DNA of 64,000 bases from Candidatus Aramenus sulfurataquae (GCA_000565255.1 ASRH01000001.1:62001-126000); one strand, 5' to 3'. Counted from the stretch's first letter, positions 8,325 through 17,095 are shown. The notes: generated by a model from the sequence alone, not told the origin. Numbers and translations: made by a program.

Positions 8325-8590
8325 TGTATAGCGTAGAGGTAATTGTCCTTAACAAGGAAGGGATAAGGGACCCAGAGGGAGAAGCGATAAAGAAGTACAT
8401 GGTAGACAAGGTGACCGACAAGGTTAAGGAAGTAAGGGCGGGAAAGTACGTACTTTTCAAGATAGACGCGGGGTCAGAGGAGGAAGCTATGAACATAGCC
8501 AAAAAAGTCGCCGACGAAAAGAGGCTCTACAACCCCATTGTTCACAAGGTGGAAATAAGGGTGAGGAAGGACGAAGACGGCGGTCATTAA
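8324..8590 (+). CDS. purS: FGAM synthetase subunit PurS
   Basis: PurS is the small structural subunit that bridges PurQ and PurL in the three-part FGAM synthetase. The 88-residue protein has the expected ferredoxin-like pattern: EVIVLNKEGIRDPEGEAI, a helix, VRAGKYVLFKIDA, then EEEAMNIAKKVADEKRLYNPIVHKVEI. The start overlaps the purC stop by one nucleotide. Its 3' end overlaps the probable purQ coding start at 8571. Confidence 0.93.
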   Translation: MYSVEVIVLNKEGIRDPEGEAIKKYMVDKVTDKVKEVRAGKYVLFKIDAGSEEEAMNIAKKVADEKRLYNPIVHKVEIRVRKDEDGGH

Positions 8591-9239
8591 GTTCCCTGGA
8601 ACCACTTGCGATTACGACGTCCTAAAGGCGCTGAGGGAGGCAAAGGTAGAGGCTGAGCTAGTGAGGTACAAGGACCTGGACCCAGATAGGTACTCCTCCG
8701 TTGTAATACCAGGGGGTTTCAGCTTTGGCGACTACTTAAGAGCAGGGTCAATAGCTGCAAGCACGGAGACCATGGAAATGATAAAGGAGATGGCAAACCA
8801 AGGGAAGACTGTGCTGGGTATATGCAATGGATTTCAGATCTTGACTGAAAGCGGTCTCCTAAAGGGAGCGCTCCTGCCAAACTTGAAGATGAGGTTCATA
8901 TCCAAATGGGTTTATGTGAAGGTGGTGAGGGACGACACTAGGCTCACTAAGAACCTACCAAAGAAGGTTTTGAGGATGCCAATAGCTCACGCAGAGGGCA
9001 GGTTCGTGTTAGAAGAGGAGGAAGCGAGGAGACTTATGGTGTTCCAGTACTCAAACGAGAAGGGGGAGGTTTCAGAGGACTACAACCCCAACGGCTCCGT
9101 GCTGAACATTGCTGGCATAGCCAACGAGGAGGGGAACGTAATTGGGCTAATGCCCCACCCCGAAAGGGCTTCCTTTTCCCTAACTTCAATTGACGGAAAC
9201 GTAGACGGATTACTTTTGTTGAGGGGATTGAGGTGGTAA
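8571..9239 (+). CDS. purQ: FGAM synthetase glutaminase subunit PurQ (non-standard start)
   Basis: PurQ is a class I glutamine amidotransferase that delivers ammonia to PurL. The nucleophile lies in VLGICNGFQIL (Cys85 if counted from 8571), and the catalytic His-Glu in LMPHPERA. The first ordinary start in frame is GTG 8661, but that would remove the conserved N-terminal strand (AVIKFPGTTCDYDVLKALRE), which is fully encoded upstream. Before it there is no ATG, GTG or TTG down to the in-frame TGA at 8562. ACG 8571 stands where a start is expected and gives Met-Lys-Thr-Ala-Val-Ile, with GTGAGG at 8561-8566 as a possible ribosome site. Length from 8571 is 222 residues, normal for PurQ. A base substitution or rare start is inferred. 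Confidence 0.85.
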   Translation, partial: TKTAVIKFPGTTCDYDVLKALREAKVEAELVRYKDLDPDRYSSVVIPGGFSFGDYLRAGSIAASTETMEMIKEMANQGKTVLGICNGFQILTESGLLKGALLPNLKMRFISKWVYVKVVRDDTRLTKNLPKKVLRMPIAHAEGRFVLEEEEARRLMVFQYSNEKGEVSEDYNPNGSVLNIAGIANEEGNVIGLMPHPERASFSLTSIDGNVDGLLLLRGLRW

Positions 9240-11344
9240 GCCTCTCAGAGTACGAACTAGACGTCGCTAGGAAAAGGTTGGGCAGGGACCCAAGCCCTGT
9301 TGAAGTTAAGGTAATTGACGCTTTATGGTCAGAGCACTGCTCCTACAAGTCGTCAAAGATATTCCTGAGGAGCTTTCCAAGCGAGGGCCCAAGAGTAGTG
9401 ATGGGAATAGAGGACTGGCAGGACGCTGGGGCAGTTGACATAGGAGATGGTTACGCGATAGTGCTAAAGGTTGAGAGTCACAACCACCCATCAGCTGTTG
9501 ACCCCTTTAACGGCGCGGCCACTGGCGTTGGCGGCATCATAAGGGACATAATAAGCAAAGGGGCCACGCCAATAGCTTTGCTAGACATGATAAGGGTAGG
9601 CGAGCTAAAGGATGACAAGAACAAGTGGCTCCTGAAGAACATTATCGCTGGGATAGGCTTTTACGGCAACAGCATTGGTATCCCGGTAGTTGGTGGAGAG
9701 CTCTCCTTTGACGAGTCCTTCTCAGACAACCCACTAGTCGACGTAGCTTGTGTCGGTATCGTCAAGAAGGACAAGATAAAGCCGAGCGTCGTCAAGGAGC
9801 CCGGGCTAAAGCTAGTTCTGGTAGGGCTCACTGGAATAGATGGCCTAGGAGGGGCGTCCTTTGCTTCCAGGAAGCTTAGCGGAGAGAACGAGATTGGGGC
9901 TGTGCAGATAGCCGACCCATTTGCGGGCAAGATAGTCATGGACGTTACGCTAGAGATAGCCGACAAGGTAGAGGCCATAAAGGACCTTGGTGGCGGTGGG
10001 TTAGCGGTAGCGGTGACTGAAATGGCCAATGGGCTGGGAGCCAGAGTATACGTCGACAAGGTACCCCTCAGAGTAAAGGACATGAGCCCGGAGGACATCA
10101 TAATCTCCGAAACCCAGGAGAGAATGCTCTTTGCAGTTAGGGAGGAAAACGTAGAATACGTCTGTAAGGCGTTTGAATATTACGAGTATCCTTGTGCGGT
10201 TATAGGCGAGGTAACCTCTGACAGCTTTATAAGGTTCATCTACGAAGGAAAGGAAATAGCTTCCCTTCCGTCTCAACTTCTCTTATCTCCTCCGCTTTAC
10301 GCGTGGCCAATAAGGGAGAAAGCGAGGAAAATAAACGTGAAACCGAACGTTGAGCTCGAACAAGCAGTGCGCTCTGTTCTCGCTCACCCAGACCTAGCAA
10401 GTAAAGAGTGGGCGTACTCCCAGTTTGACTACGAAGTTGGGACGTCAACGGTAGTGAAGCCGGGGGAAGCGGACTCCGCCGTAGTCTCCCTGCCCAATGG
10501 CAAGCTGTTGGCCATAAAGGGAGACGCGAACCCAGACCTCTGCGCTGAGGACGCTTACGAGTGCGGGAAAGCCATATTTGCTGAAGCGTATAGGAACTTG
10601 GCTGTTGTGGGAGCTAGGGGAATAGCTGCGGTCGACCACCTCCAGTTTGGCGACCCCAAGAAGCCCGAGATATACAGCGACTTCGTTGACGCGGTTAGGG
10701 GGATTGGAGAGGCGGCGAGGTTCTTCTCCATACCCATCGTCGGGGGAAAGGTATCCTTCTACAACGAGAACAAAAAAGGCGTAGCTATAAAGCCCACGCC
10801 CCTCGTCGTGATGGCGGGGCTAGTGGAGGGAAAATTGCTCAAACCGAAAGTAGAGGAGGGGAGCCTAGTGCTTATCGGGTACACCAGGAACGAGATGAGG
10901 GGGTCGCTCTTTGCCAAGCTGTTTGGTCCCTATGGCGAAGTTCCCAAGGCGAGGTTACAGGAGGACTACTTAGCGAGCGAGGTCGTTCTCGACTTAATCA
11001 ACCAGGGTACCATTCTCTTCGCAAAGGACGTGAACAGGGGAGGCCTTATGGGCTCCTTAATGGCTATCCTAAGCAAGGGCTACTCAGCTAAAGTTGACCC
11101 AGACAGGATCCTTGGAACTGATGACCTTATGGCTAAGTTATTCTCCGAGAACGGAGGGAGGTTTATTGTAATAACCAACTCTCCCGAAAGCGTAGTTGAG
11201 AGGGCAAAGAGGAGAGGGACGATAGCGTCAGTTATAGGGGAAGTGAAGAAGGGGAATTACCTCGAGATAGGCTCATGGAAACTTAACGTCAAGAAGGAGG
11301 TTGAGCACCACTCAAACTACCTGGAGGTGGAGATGAGTGATTAA
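9233..11344 (+). CDS. purL: FGAM synthetase subunit PurL (small type)
   Basis: PurL converts FGAR to FGAM with ATP and ammonia from PurQ. At 703 residues it is the short archaeal/Bacillus form that needs separate PurS and PurQ, both encoded just upstream. Features include the N-terminal WSEHCSYKSSK, the substrate and Mg sites around VLKVESHNHPSAV and DPFNGAATGVGGI, and the second half with DVNRGGLMGSL. Start GTG 9233 overlaps the purQ end by 7 nt, consistent with co-translation. Confidence 0.97.
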   Translation: MVSLSEYELDVARKRLGRDPSPVEVKVIDALWSEHCSYKSSKIFLRSFPSEGPRVVMGIEDWQDAGAVDIGDGYAIVLKVESHNHPSAVDPFNGAATGVGGIIRDIISKGATPIALLDMIRVGELKDDKNKWLLKNIIAGIGFYGNSIGIPVVGGELSFDESFSDNPLVDVACVGIVKKDKIKPSVVKEPGLKLVLVGLTGIDGLGGASFASRKLSGENEIGAVQIADPFAGKIVMDVTLEIADKVEAIKDLGGGGLAVAVTEMANGLGARVYVDKVPLRVKDMSPEDIIISETQERMLFAVREENVEYVCKAFEYYEYPCAVIGEVTSDSFIRFIYEGKEIASLPSQLLLSPPLYAWPIREKARKINVKPNVELEQAVRSVLAHPDLASKEWAYSQFDYEVGTSTVVKPGEADSAVVSLPNGKLLAIKGDANPDLCAEDAYECGKAIFAEAYRNLAVVGARGIAAVDHLQFGDPKKPEIYSDFVDAVRGIGEAARFFSIPIVGGKVSFYNENKKGVAIKPTPLVVMAGLVEGKLLKPKVEEGSLVLIGYTRNEMRGSLFAKLFGPYGEVPKARLQEDYLASEVVLDLINQGTILFAKDVNRGGLMGSLMAILSKGYSAKVDPDRILGTDDLMAKLFSENGGRFIVITNSPESVVERAKRRGTIASVIGEVKKGNYLEIGSWKLNVKKEVEHHSNYLEVEMSD

Positions 11345-12674
11345 AGAGCACTGCGGTGTGTTTGGAGTAAAGGGAGAGAACGCGGTAAGGTACGTGTATG
11401 AGGGGCTGAAGCTCCTCCAGCACAGGGGACAGGAATCTGCAGGTATATCCTTTGTGGAGAATGGTAGGTTGAAGACCGTGAAGGGACTGGGACTAGTTGA
11501 GGAGGCCTTAGGGGAAGGCATAGACAGTAACTCAAACGTGGGCATAGGCCACGTTAGGTACTCCACTACTGGGAAGACGACCTTGGAGGAGGCGCAGCCA
11601 CTGAGCAACGAAGTTCTAGCAGTAGCGTTTAACGGCACCATAACAAACTATTTCGAGTTCGGCAACTTCTCCACAGATACGGAGTTTATCCTAAAATTCC
11701 TCAACAAGGATCTGGAGGACGGGAAGAGTTTAGTTCAAACTATTAAGCATTTCGTAGACGTGGCTGACGGAGCCTACTCCTTGTTAGTATTGACTAGGTC
11801 AGGGGAAATCTACTCAGTGAGGGACCCGAAGGGCTTCAGGCCACTAGTGCTCGGGAGAATAGGAAAGAGCGTTGTGGTGTCGTCGGAAGACTCACCTATA
11901 AGGCAACTGGGAGGTAAGGTAATTAGGGACGTGTATCCTGGGGAGGTTGTCGTGATCAAGGAAGGGGAAGTCTACTCCGAGGTGTTGGCGAGGTCGGAAG
12001 TAAGCACTTGCGCCTTCGAGTACATTTACTTTTCAAGGGCTGACAGCGTGATAGACGGTATTTCCGTATATAAGGCGAGGGAGAGGCTCGGAGAAGTGCT
12101 TTTCGAAAGGCACCCAGTTGACGCAGACATAGTAGTCCCAGTCCCCGACTCATCTAGGCCCATCGCCATTGGCTTTTCAAGGAGGGGTGGAATACCTCTT
12201 GAAGAGGCCCTTGTGAGAACCTTGGCGTCAAAGAGGTCCTTCATAATGCCTACAAACGAGAAGAGGAACGAGGTTCTTGAGGAGAAGTTCGGCGTAGTGG
12301 AGGAGGTCATAAACGGTAAGAGGGTCGTCCTCATAGACGACTCCATAGTCAGGGGGAACACCATGAAGAGGCTTATCTCCCTCTTAAGGAACGCCGGAGC
12401 TAAGGAAGTGCACTTGAGGATAGGCTCCCCTCCAATAAGGTACCCATGTTACATGGGGATTGACTTCCCCAGGAGGAGTGAGCTAGTGGCCTACGGAAAA
12501 ACTGAGGAAGATATCGCCAGGGAGTTGGAAGCAGACTCCTTGGGCTACTTGACGGTGGAGGAAATGATTGAGGCAATAGGAAAGAATGCTCTGTGTACAG
12601 CTTGTTTCACTGGGAAATACCCACTAAAAGGTAAGTACCAAATGGAAAGACTAGAGATAGCTTTTAGGAGGTGA
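11337..12674 (+). CDS. purF: Amidophosphoribosyltransferase
   Basis: PurF catalyses the first committed step, making phosphoribosylamine from PRPP and glutamine. The 445-residue protein begins MIKEHCGVFG, so Cys6 would be exposed by removal of a short propeptide and act as the glutaminase nucleophile. Glutamine-binding residues are in HVRYSTTG and AFNGTITN. The PRPP loop is VVLIDDSIVRGNT. Four cysteines (STCAFEY, YPCYMG, LCTAC) match the Fe-S ligand positions of the Bacillus-type enzyme. Start GTG 11337 overlaps purL by 8 nt. A paralog without the nucleophile follows. Confidence 0.96.
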   Translation: MIKEHCGVFGVKGENAVRYVYEGLKLLQHRGQESAGISFVENGRLKTVKGLGLVEEALGEGIDSNSNVGIGHVRYSTTGKTTLEEAQPLSNEVLAVAFNGTITNYFEFGNFSTDTEFILKFLNKDLEDGKSLVQTIKHFVDVADGAYSLLVLTRSGEIYSVRDPKGFRPLVLGRIGKSVVVSSEDSPIRQLGGKVIRDVYPGEVVVIKEGEVYSEVLARSEVSTCAFEYIYFSRADSVIDGISVYKARERLGEVLFERHPVDADIVVPVPDSSRPIAIGFSRRGGIPLEEALVRTLASKRSFIMPTNEKRNEVLEEKFGVVEEVINGKRVVLIDDSIVRGNTMKRLISLLRNAGAKEVHLRIGSPPIRYPCYMGIDFPRRSELVAYGKTEEDIARELEADSLGYLTVEEMIEAIGKNALCTACFTGKYPLKGKYQMERLEIAFRR

Positions 12675-12679
12675 AGGGC

Positions 12680-13882
12680 ATGGCTGGGATAGTAGGAGTG
12701 TTGGCGTTTGACAAGGTATGGAACGTCTCCAAGTTTTTGTACTACGCCCTAATAGGTCTACAGCACAGGGGTTACTCCTCCAGTGGAGTTGTACTACTAA
12801 ACGGGGAGTTCTACAAGCACAGAGAAGACAAGTCTCCAGAAGACATGAGGCTCAACGGCGAGGGATGGGCTGGAATAGGCTACACTGGAAAGGAAAGGGC
12901 ATACCCATTGGTCTACGAGGACGTAGCAGTTGTAGTGGACGGGATATTGAAGAACCCGGAGGCCTTAAGGAGATTGCCTAAGGACCCTGAGAAGACGCTC
13001 TCTGAGCTAGAGGGAGCCTTCTCGCTTGTGGCCTTAACTAGGGAAGGACAGATGATAGCTTACAGAGACGAAAGCGGTCTAAAGCCATTGACCTTGGGAG
13101 GATTTGGCTTCGACATGGCAATCGTAGCGTCTGAGAACGTAGCAATAAACGTAATAGGTGGGGAAGCGAGGAGGGAGATTTCTCCTGGGGAGATGATAAT
13201 AGTTGACAAGTACTACATAGACTCTAAGAGGCTGAAGGAACCTAGGAGGAACTACTGCGCAATAGACTACGTCTACCAGTCCAGAATAGACGGCAAGATA
13301 AACGAGAGGGATATATATGCTTTGAGGGTTAGAATAGGGGAACAGTTGGCCAAGGAGAGGCCCATACAAGGAGACACAGTTATAGGAGTACCGGATACAG
13401 CGTTGCCGTTTGCAGTCGGGTACTCTAGGGCAACCGGTATACCCATTGACTTAGGGTTCACAAGGACTGGTAGTCCAATAAGGACGATGCTAGCGCAGGA
13501 CAGCTTCCTTAAGGTCGTTGGGGTTCAACTAAAGCTAAACGTAGTGAAATCTGCAGTTTTCGGTAAGAGGGTCATCTTGATTGACGACTCAATGGTCACG
13601 GGACTCACGTTGAAGAACACGGTTATGAGCTTGAGGAGAGCTGGGGCAAAGGAGGTTCACGTGCTGATAGGAAGCCCCAAGCTGGTCTCGCACTGCCCCT
13701 ACGGAGTTGACGTGCCCAAGTCTTCAGATCTAATAGCTGCTAACTTGAGCGACGAGGAAATAGCCAAGGTCATCGGAGCTAACTCCATTTATTGGCTAAG
13801 CTTGAAGGGGCTTTACGAGGTGATAGGAATTAACACAATATGCGTCGGATGTATGGTGGGGAGATACCCAAAGGTGATGTGA
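12680..13882 (+). CDS. PurF paralog lacking the glutaminase nucleophile
   Basis: This protein of about 400 residues aligns with PurF over its full length: LQHRGYSSSG near the N-terminus, PRPP loop VILIDDSMVTGLT, and cysteines in YCAIDY, SHCPYG and ICVGC that match the four Fe-S ligands. The N-terminus reads Met-Ala-Gly-Ile-Val-Gly, with Ala where the catalytic Cys should be. The glutamine-binding Arg (HVRYSTTG in PurF) is replaced in GIGYTG, and the oxyanion Asn of AFNGT is Asp in VVDGI. ATG 12680 is preferred because GGAGGTGA lies 5 nt before it; GTG 12671 is possible. It may be an ammonia-using or regulatory partner of PurF. Function is inferred only. Confidence 0.85.
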   Translation: MAGIVGVLAFDKVWNVSKFLYYALIGLQHRGYSSSGVVLLNGEFYKHREDKSPEDMRLNGEGWAGIGYTGKERAYPLVYEDVAVVVDGILKNPEALRRLPKDPEKTLSELEGAFSLVALTREGQMIAYRDESGLKPLTLGGFGFDMAIVASENVAINVIGGEARREISPGEMIIVDKYYIDSKRLKEPRRNYCAIDYVYQSRIDGKINERDIYALRVRIGEQLAKERPIQGDTVIGVPDTALPFAVGYSRATGIPIDLGFTRTGSPIRTMLAQDSFLKVVGVQLKLNVVKSAVFGKRVILIDDSMVTGLTLKNTVMSLRRAGAKEVHVLIGSPKLVSHCPYGVDVPKSSDLIAANLSDEEIAKVIGANSIYWLSLKGLYEVIGINTICVGCMVGRYPKVM

Positions 13883-15316
13883 ATGAAAGTCCTACTTATA
13901 GGCGACGGGGCCAGGGAAAACTCCCTTGCGTTCTCTATAGCCAAGTCTGGGAGATACCAGCTATACGCCTTTTCCTCTTACGTAAACCCTGGGATAAAGG
14001 AGAACGTAGACAAGACCAACGGGAAGTACTTCGTGGGCGACATCCTGTCAAAGGATGAGGTAAAGAGGGTAATTTCTCAAGTTAGCCCAGACTTTGGGGT
14101 CATAGGCCCAGAGGACCCGCTCTTCAACGGAGCTGCTGATGCCTTCAGGGAAGAGGGAATACCCGTAGTGGGGCCTTCAAGTAAGGCATCGACGATAGAG
14201 AAGTCAAAGGTATGGATGAGGAACTTGATGTGGAAGTACAACATCCCAGGGAGGCTTAGGTATAGGGCGTTCAACAACTTGGCGGACGCAGCAAAGTTCG
14301 TAGAGGAGTACGGCGGCTCAATAGCCATTAAACCCTCAGAGCAGGTAGGTGGTAAGGGTGTTAAGGTAGTCGCCGACATCCAGGCTTACCTCTCCCAAGA
14401 GAAAAGGAGGGCTGCAAGTAGGAGCGTCGACGAGATAGGCAGGTTGGTGAAGGACGAGGTGAAAATAATAATAGAGGAAAAAGTGGACGGTCCAGAGTAC
14501 ACCCTTCACGTCCTTACTGACGGGCGTAGCTTCCTGCCCTTGCCCCTGGCGCAAGACTACAAACACGCCTACCAGGACGGCATAGGGCCAGAAACTGGAG
14601 GGATGGGCTCTATCTCTGGTCCAGGCTATACGTTGCCCTTTATCGATGAGGACGAGTACAAAGCTACCTTCGAGATAGTAAAGCAGACTGCAGAAGCTAT
14701 AAAGAAGGAGACCGGGGATGAATACGTGGGGTTCATATCTGGTCAAATGATGTTAACAGAGCTATGGGGACCAACGGTCATAGAGTTCTACTCTAGGCTC
14801 GGCGATCCAGAGGCCTCAGCAATTGTTCCAAGAATAACCAGCGATTTTGGAGAAATCCTGGAGCTGGCAGCAACGGGGAAGTTAAACAAGGCAAAGCTTG
14901 AGGTAGATCCAAGGCCTTCCATAGTTAGGGCCATCGCCCCCTTGGGCTATCCGCTAAACAGGGACTTAGCAAAGGGAAAGGAGATATCATTGGACTTACC
15001 TAAAATGAAGGAGATAGGATGCCAAGCGTTCTTTGGGGCAATATCCCTATATGGAGGAAAGCTCATAACCACTGGCTCTAGGGCCTTAGAGCTTGTAGCC
15101 ATAGACGACACATACGAGGGAGCAGTGAAGAAGCTGGATCTGTGTACTTCCCTCGTGTCGTCAAACACGAAGCTCATATACCGCACAGACATAGGAAGGA
15201 CAATAGAAGAACAAGTGGAGAAGGCAGAAATAGTGAGGTACTCGTACAAGGACAGGATAAAGAGGGGAGTTCTCGGAGCCTCAATGGACTGGTCTCCAAA
15301 CGGTGGTCTCTGGTGA
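13883..15316 (+). CDS. purD: Phosphoribosylamine-glycine ligase
   Basis: PurD ligates glycine to phosphoribosylamine using ATP (second step of purine synthesis). The 477-residue ATP-grasp protein begins VLLIGDGARENSLAFSIAKS, has SKVWMRNLMWKYNIPG, the nucleotide loop EYGGSIAIKPSEQVGGKGV, and the metal-binding PTVIEFYSRLGDPEA late in the grasp domain. The start codon abuts the stop of the PurF paralog. It is somewhat longer than typical bacterial PurD (about 430 residues), with extra charged sequence near residues 165-190. Confidence 0.95.
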   Translation: MKVLLIGDGARENSLAFSIAKSGRYQLYAFSSYVNPGIKENVDKTNGKYFVGDILSKDEVKRVISQVSPDFGVIGPEDPLFNGAADAFREEGIPVVGPSSKASTIEKSKVWMRNLMWKYNIPGRLRYRAFNNLADAAKFVEEYGGSIAIKPSEQVGGKGVKVVADIQAYLSQEKRRAASRSVDEIGRLVKDEVKIIIEEKVDGPEYTLHVLTDGRSFLPLPLAQDYKHAYQDGIGPETGGMGSISGPGYTLPFIDEDEYKATFEIVKQTAEAIKKETGDEYVGFISGQMMLTELWGPTVIEFYSRLGDPEASAIVPRITSDFGEILELAATGKLNKAKLEVDPRPSIVRAIAPLGYPLNRDLAKGKEISLDLPKMKEIGCQAFFGAISLYGGKLITTGSRALELVAIDDTYEGAVKKLDLCTSLVSSNTKLIYRTDIGRTIEEQVEKAEIVRYSYKDRIKRGVLGASMDWSPNGGLW

Positions 15317-16278
15317 GCAAGTACACTGACGCAGGGGTGGACATAGGGAAGCAGAGGGAGCTCCACTCTAAGATAGCGGAAATGATCTCGTCCACGTACA
15401 GAAACGCCATAGTGGGGGCAGGCCACTACTCAGGGGTGGTGAAGGTAGGGACGCAGAACATAGCCATCCACGTGGACGGGGTGGGCACAAAGACCCTCCT
15501 CTCCCTAAAGACCGGGATATACGAACCCATCGGCGTGGACTGCGTTGCAATGAACGTTAACGACCTGGTCTCAATTGGGGCAAGGCCGGTAGCTTTGGTT
15601 GACTACCTAGCGCTAGAGAGGCCAATGGAAGACGTGGTGGAGCAGTTGACAAAGGGCTTGGTCAAGGGGGCTAAGGAGTCAGATGCTGAGATAGTAGGGG
15701 GAGAGACAGCAATAATGCCTGGAGTCATAAACGGCTACGACATTGCGTGCACAGCTATTGGCGTCGTTGATTCCCCAAAGCTGGGAAATGACGTGAGGCC
15801 AGGGGACGTGGTGCTAGGCCTAGGGAGCAACGGCGTCCACGCAAACGGCTTTTCGTTAGTCAGGAAGTTAATAGATGAGGGTAAGCTGTCCTTGAAGGAC
15901 TGGGGAGAGGAGCTAATGAAGCCGACGAGGATCTACGTTAGGGAAATCCTCGCAGTCCTTGACAAGGTTAAGGCAGTTGCGCATATCACTGGAGGCTCAT
16001 TTACCAAGCTCAGGAGAGTTACTAAATACGGGCTCGAGCTGAGGATGCCGGAACCACATGAAGTCTTTAAGGAAATAGAGAGGGCAGGGGTACCCCACGA
16101 CGAAATGTACAGAGTGTTCAACATGGGGGTGGGAATGGTGGTCTTTACTGATAGAGAGAACGCGGAAGTTCTTAAAAACTTTTTATCGAGATACCATGAA
16201 GTTTTTGAGTTAGGTCAAGTAACTGAGGGGGACAAGATAAAAATTATTACGTATAAGAACGAAATTCTCTACCTATAG
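15313..16278 (+). CDS. purM: FGAM cyclo-ligase (AIR synthetase)
   Basis: PurM closes the imidazole ring, FGAM to AIR, with ATP. The preferred start is GTG 15313, overlapping the purD stop by 4 nt (GTGA); it gives 321 residues and the usual N-terminus YTDAGVDIGKQREL. The frame is open further upstream, but that part is only purD read out of frame. Visible features are HVDGVGTKTLL, GVDCVAMNVNDLVSIGARP, VGGETAIMPG, VLGLGSNGVHANGFSLVR and AHITGGSF. It is the last gene of the purine operon. purE/K, purB and the final IMP-forming genes are not in the window. Confidence 0.95.
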   Translation: MSKYTDAGVDIGKQRELHSKIAEMISSTYRNAIVGAGHYSGVVKVGTQNIAIHVDGVGTKTLLSLKTGIYEPIGVDCVAMNVNDLVSIGARPVALVDYLALERPMEDVVEQLTKGLVKGAKESDAEIVGGETAIMPGVINGYDIACTAIGVVDSPKLGNDVRPGDVVLGLGSNGVHANGFSLVRKLIDEGKLSLKDWGEELMKPTRIYVREILAVLDKVKAVAHITGGSFTKLRRVTKYGLELRMPEPHEVFKEIERAGVPHDEMYRVFNMGVGMVVFTDRENAEVLKNFLSRYHEVFELGQVTEGDKIKIITYKNEILYL

Positions 16279-16315
16279 AATTTAATGTAGTCTTTTTAAA
16301 CTCTAAATCTCAATT

Positions 16316-16329
16316 GTCACTCTAGTGAC
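16316..16329. promoter_or_regulatory. Palindrome before the zinc-finger protein gene
   Basis: GTCACT at 16316-16321 and AGTGAC at 16324-16329 form a perfect 6-bp inverted repeat with a 2-nt centre. It lies between a TATA-like TTTTTAAAC (about 16292-16300) and the ATG at 16335. The position suits an operator, possibly autoregulatory because the gene encodes a DNA-binding-like protein. No binding data are available. Confidence 0.45.
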
Positions 16330-16334
16330 TATAT

Positions 16335-16784
16335 ATGAAACCTATAGATATAAAGTCTCTAATAAATTACGTAGCTTTGAAAATTTTGGGAGGTAGTGAC
16401 TACTTGCTAGACGCGCTAGAGGAGTACTTGGTTAACGGAGAGGGACCTGCGATCGTTGCCCATAAGTATAACATATCAAAACATCAGCTCAGAGGTTACG
16501 CCCAGAGGATCATTGAGAAGAGCGGAAGCGAGCTTAGAGCCAAGAAGGTCATACCGATACTCAAGGAGATATCAAAGGACGTTAAACCGATTGTAGTTAG
16601 AGACGAGAACGGCGTGTACACTTGTTCAGTGTGCTACACAGTAATAGCCAAAGAAGACGCTGAGGAGCACGTAAGAAAATATCATAAGGATGTCCTTACG
16701 CTTACAATCGCAAGGATGGAAGAGAAGCTTAATGAAATAAGGGCTAAAAAGGCTAAGCCAGTAATATTTACTTCTGCAAGTTAA
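16335..16784 (+). CDS. HTH and C2H2 zinc-finger protein
   Basis: The 149-residue protein appears to have an N-terminal helical region with a helix-turn-helix-like segment (EGPAIVAHKYNISKHQLRGYAQRIIEKSG; only partly shown by key residues) followed by a C2H2 finger at about residues 95-116, with Cys-x2-Cys in YTCSVCY and the His pair in EEHVRKYHKD. A basic C-terminal helix follows. The pattern suggests a sequence-specific DNA-binding regulator. It is transcribed alone from its own TATA box after the purine operon. The exact target is unknown. Confidence 0.7.
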   Translation: MKPIDIKSLINYVALKILGGSDYLLDALEEYLVNGEGPAIVAHKYNISKHQLRGYAQRIIEKSGSELRAKKVIPILKEISKDVKPIVVRDENGVYTCSVCYTVIAKEDAEEHVRKYHKDVLTLTIARMEEKLNEIRAKKAKPVIFTSAS

Positions 16785-16885
16785 AAACAAGTTTTTAAAA
16801 GTAGACAGATTTTTGCGTTACTTTTTTCGAGTTTCAGAAGTATAACATATTTATTTGCGTTTCGACCTATTTTTACTAGGTTGTT

Positions 16886-17029
16886 ATGCGAAAGGTGATT
16901 AGCGTTAGACTGAAAGAAGACGTATTAAGGGAAATAGATGAAAAGTGTCAAGCACTAGGTGTGGACAGTAGGACTGAGTTCATAAAAAAAGCTCTGGAAT
17001 ACTTCGTTCAAACTAAGAAGAAGTTTTAA
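16886..17029 (+). CDS. Small ribbon-helix-helix (CopG-like) regulator
   Basis: This 47-residue protein begins MRKVISVRLKEDVLREIDEK, the ribbon strand and first helix of CopG/Arc-type regulators, and continues with CQALGVDSRTEFIKKALEYF, the second helix with the typical S-R-T-E-F-I turn. It would bind DNA as a dimer through its N-terminal strand. A TATA-like ATATTTAT lies at about 16847-16854. It stands alone between the zinc-finger gene and argG and could regulate either. The single-domain size is common for archaeal members. Confidence 0.8.
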   Translation: MRKVISVRLKEDVLREIDEKCQALGVDSRTEFIKKALEYFVQTKKKF

Positions 17030-17085
17030 GGCAGTCCTTCAACATTCTCTATATTTAGAAAAACGTAAATTTCATTTTGTTGATA

Positions 17086-17095
17086 GTTTTTAAAT
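17086..17095 (+). promoter_or_regulatory. TATA box of the argG operon
   Basis: GTTTTTAAAT is centred about 27 nt before the ATG at 17119. The spacing supports a leaderless transcript starting at ATG 17119 rather than use of the in-frame TTG at 17110. Confidence 0.55.

Noticed and set aside
15142-15312. Longer purM start inside purD
   Set aside because: The extension is purD read in another frame, and GTG 15313 gives the normal PurM N-terminus with a 4-nt overlap.
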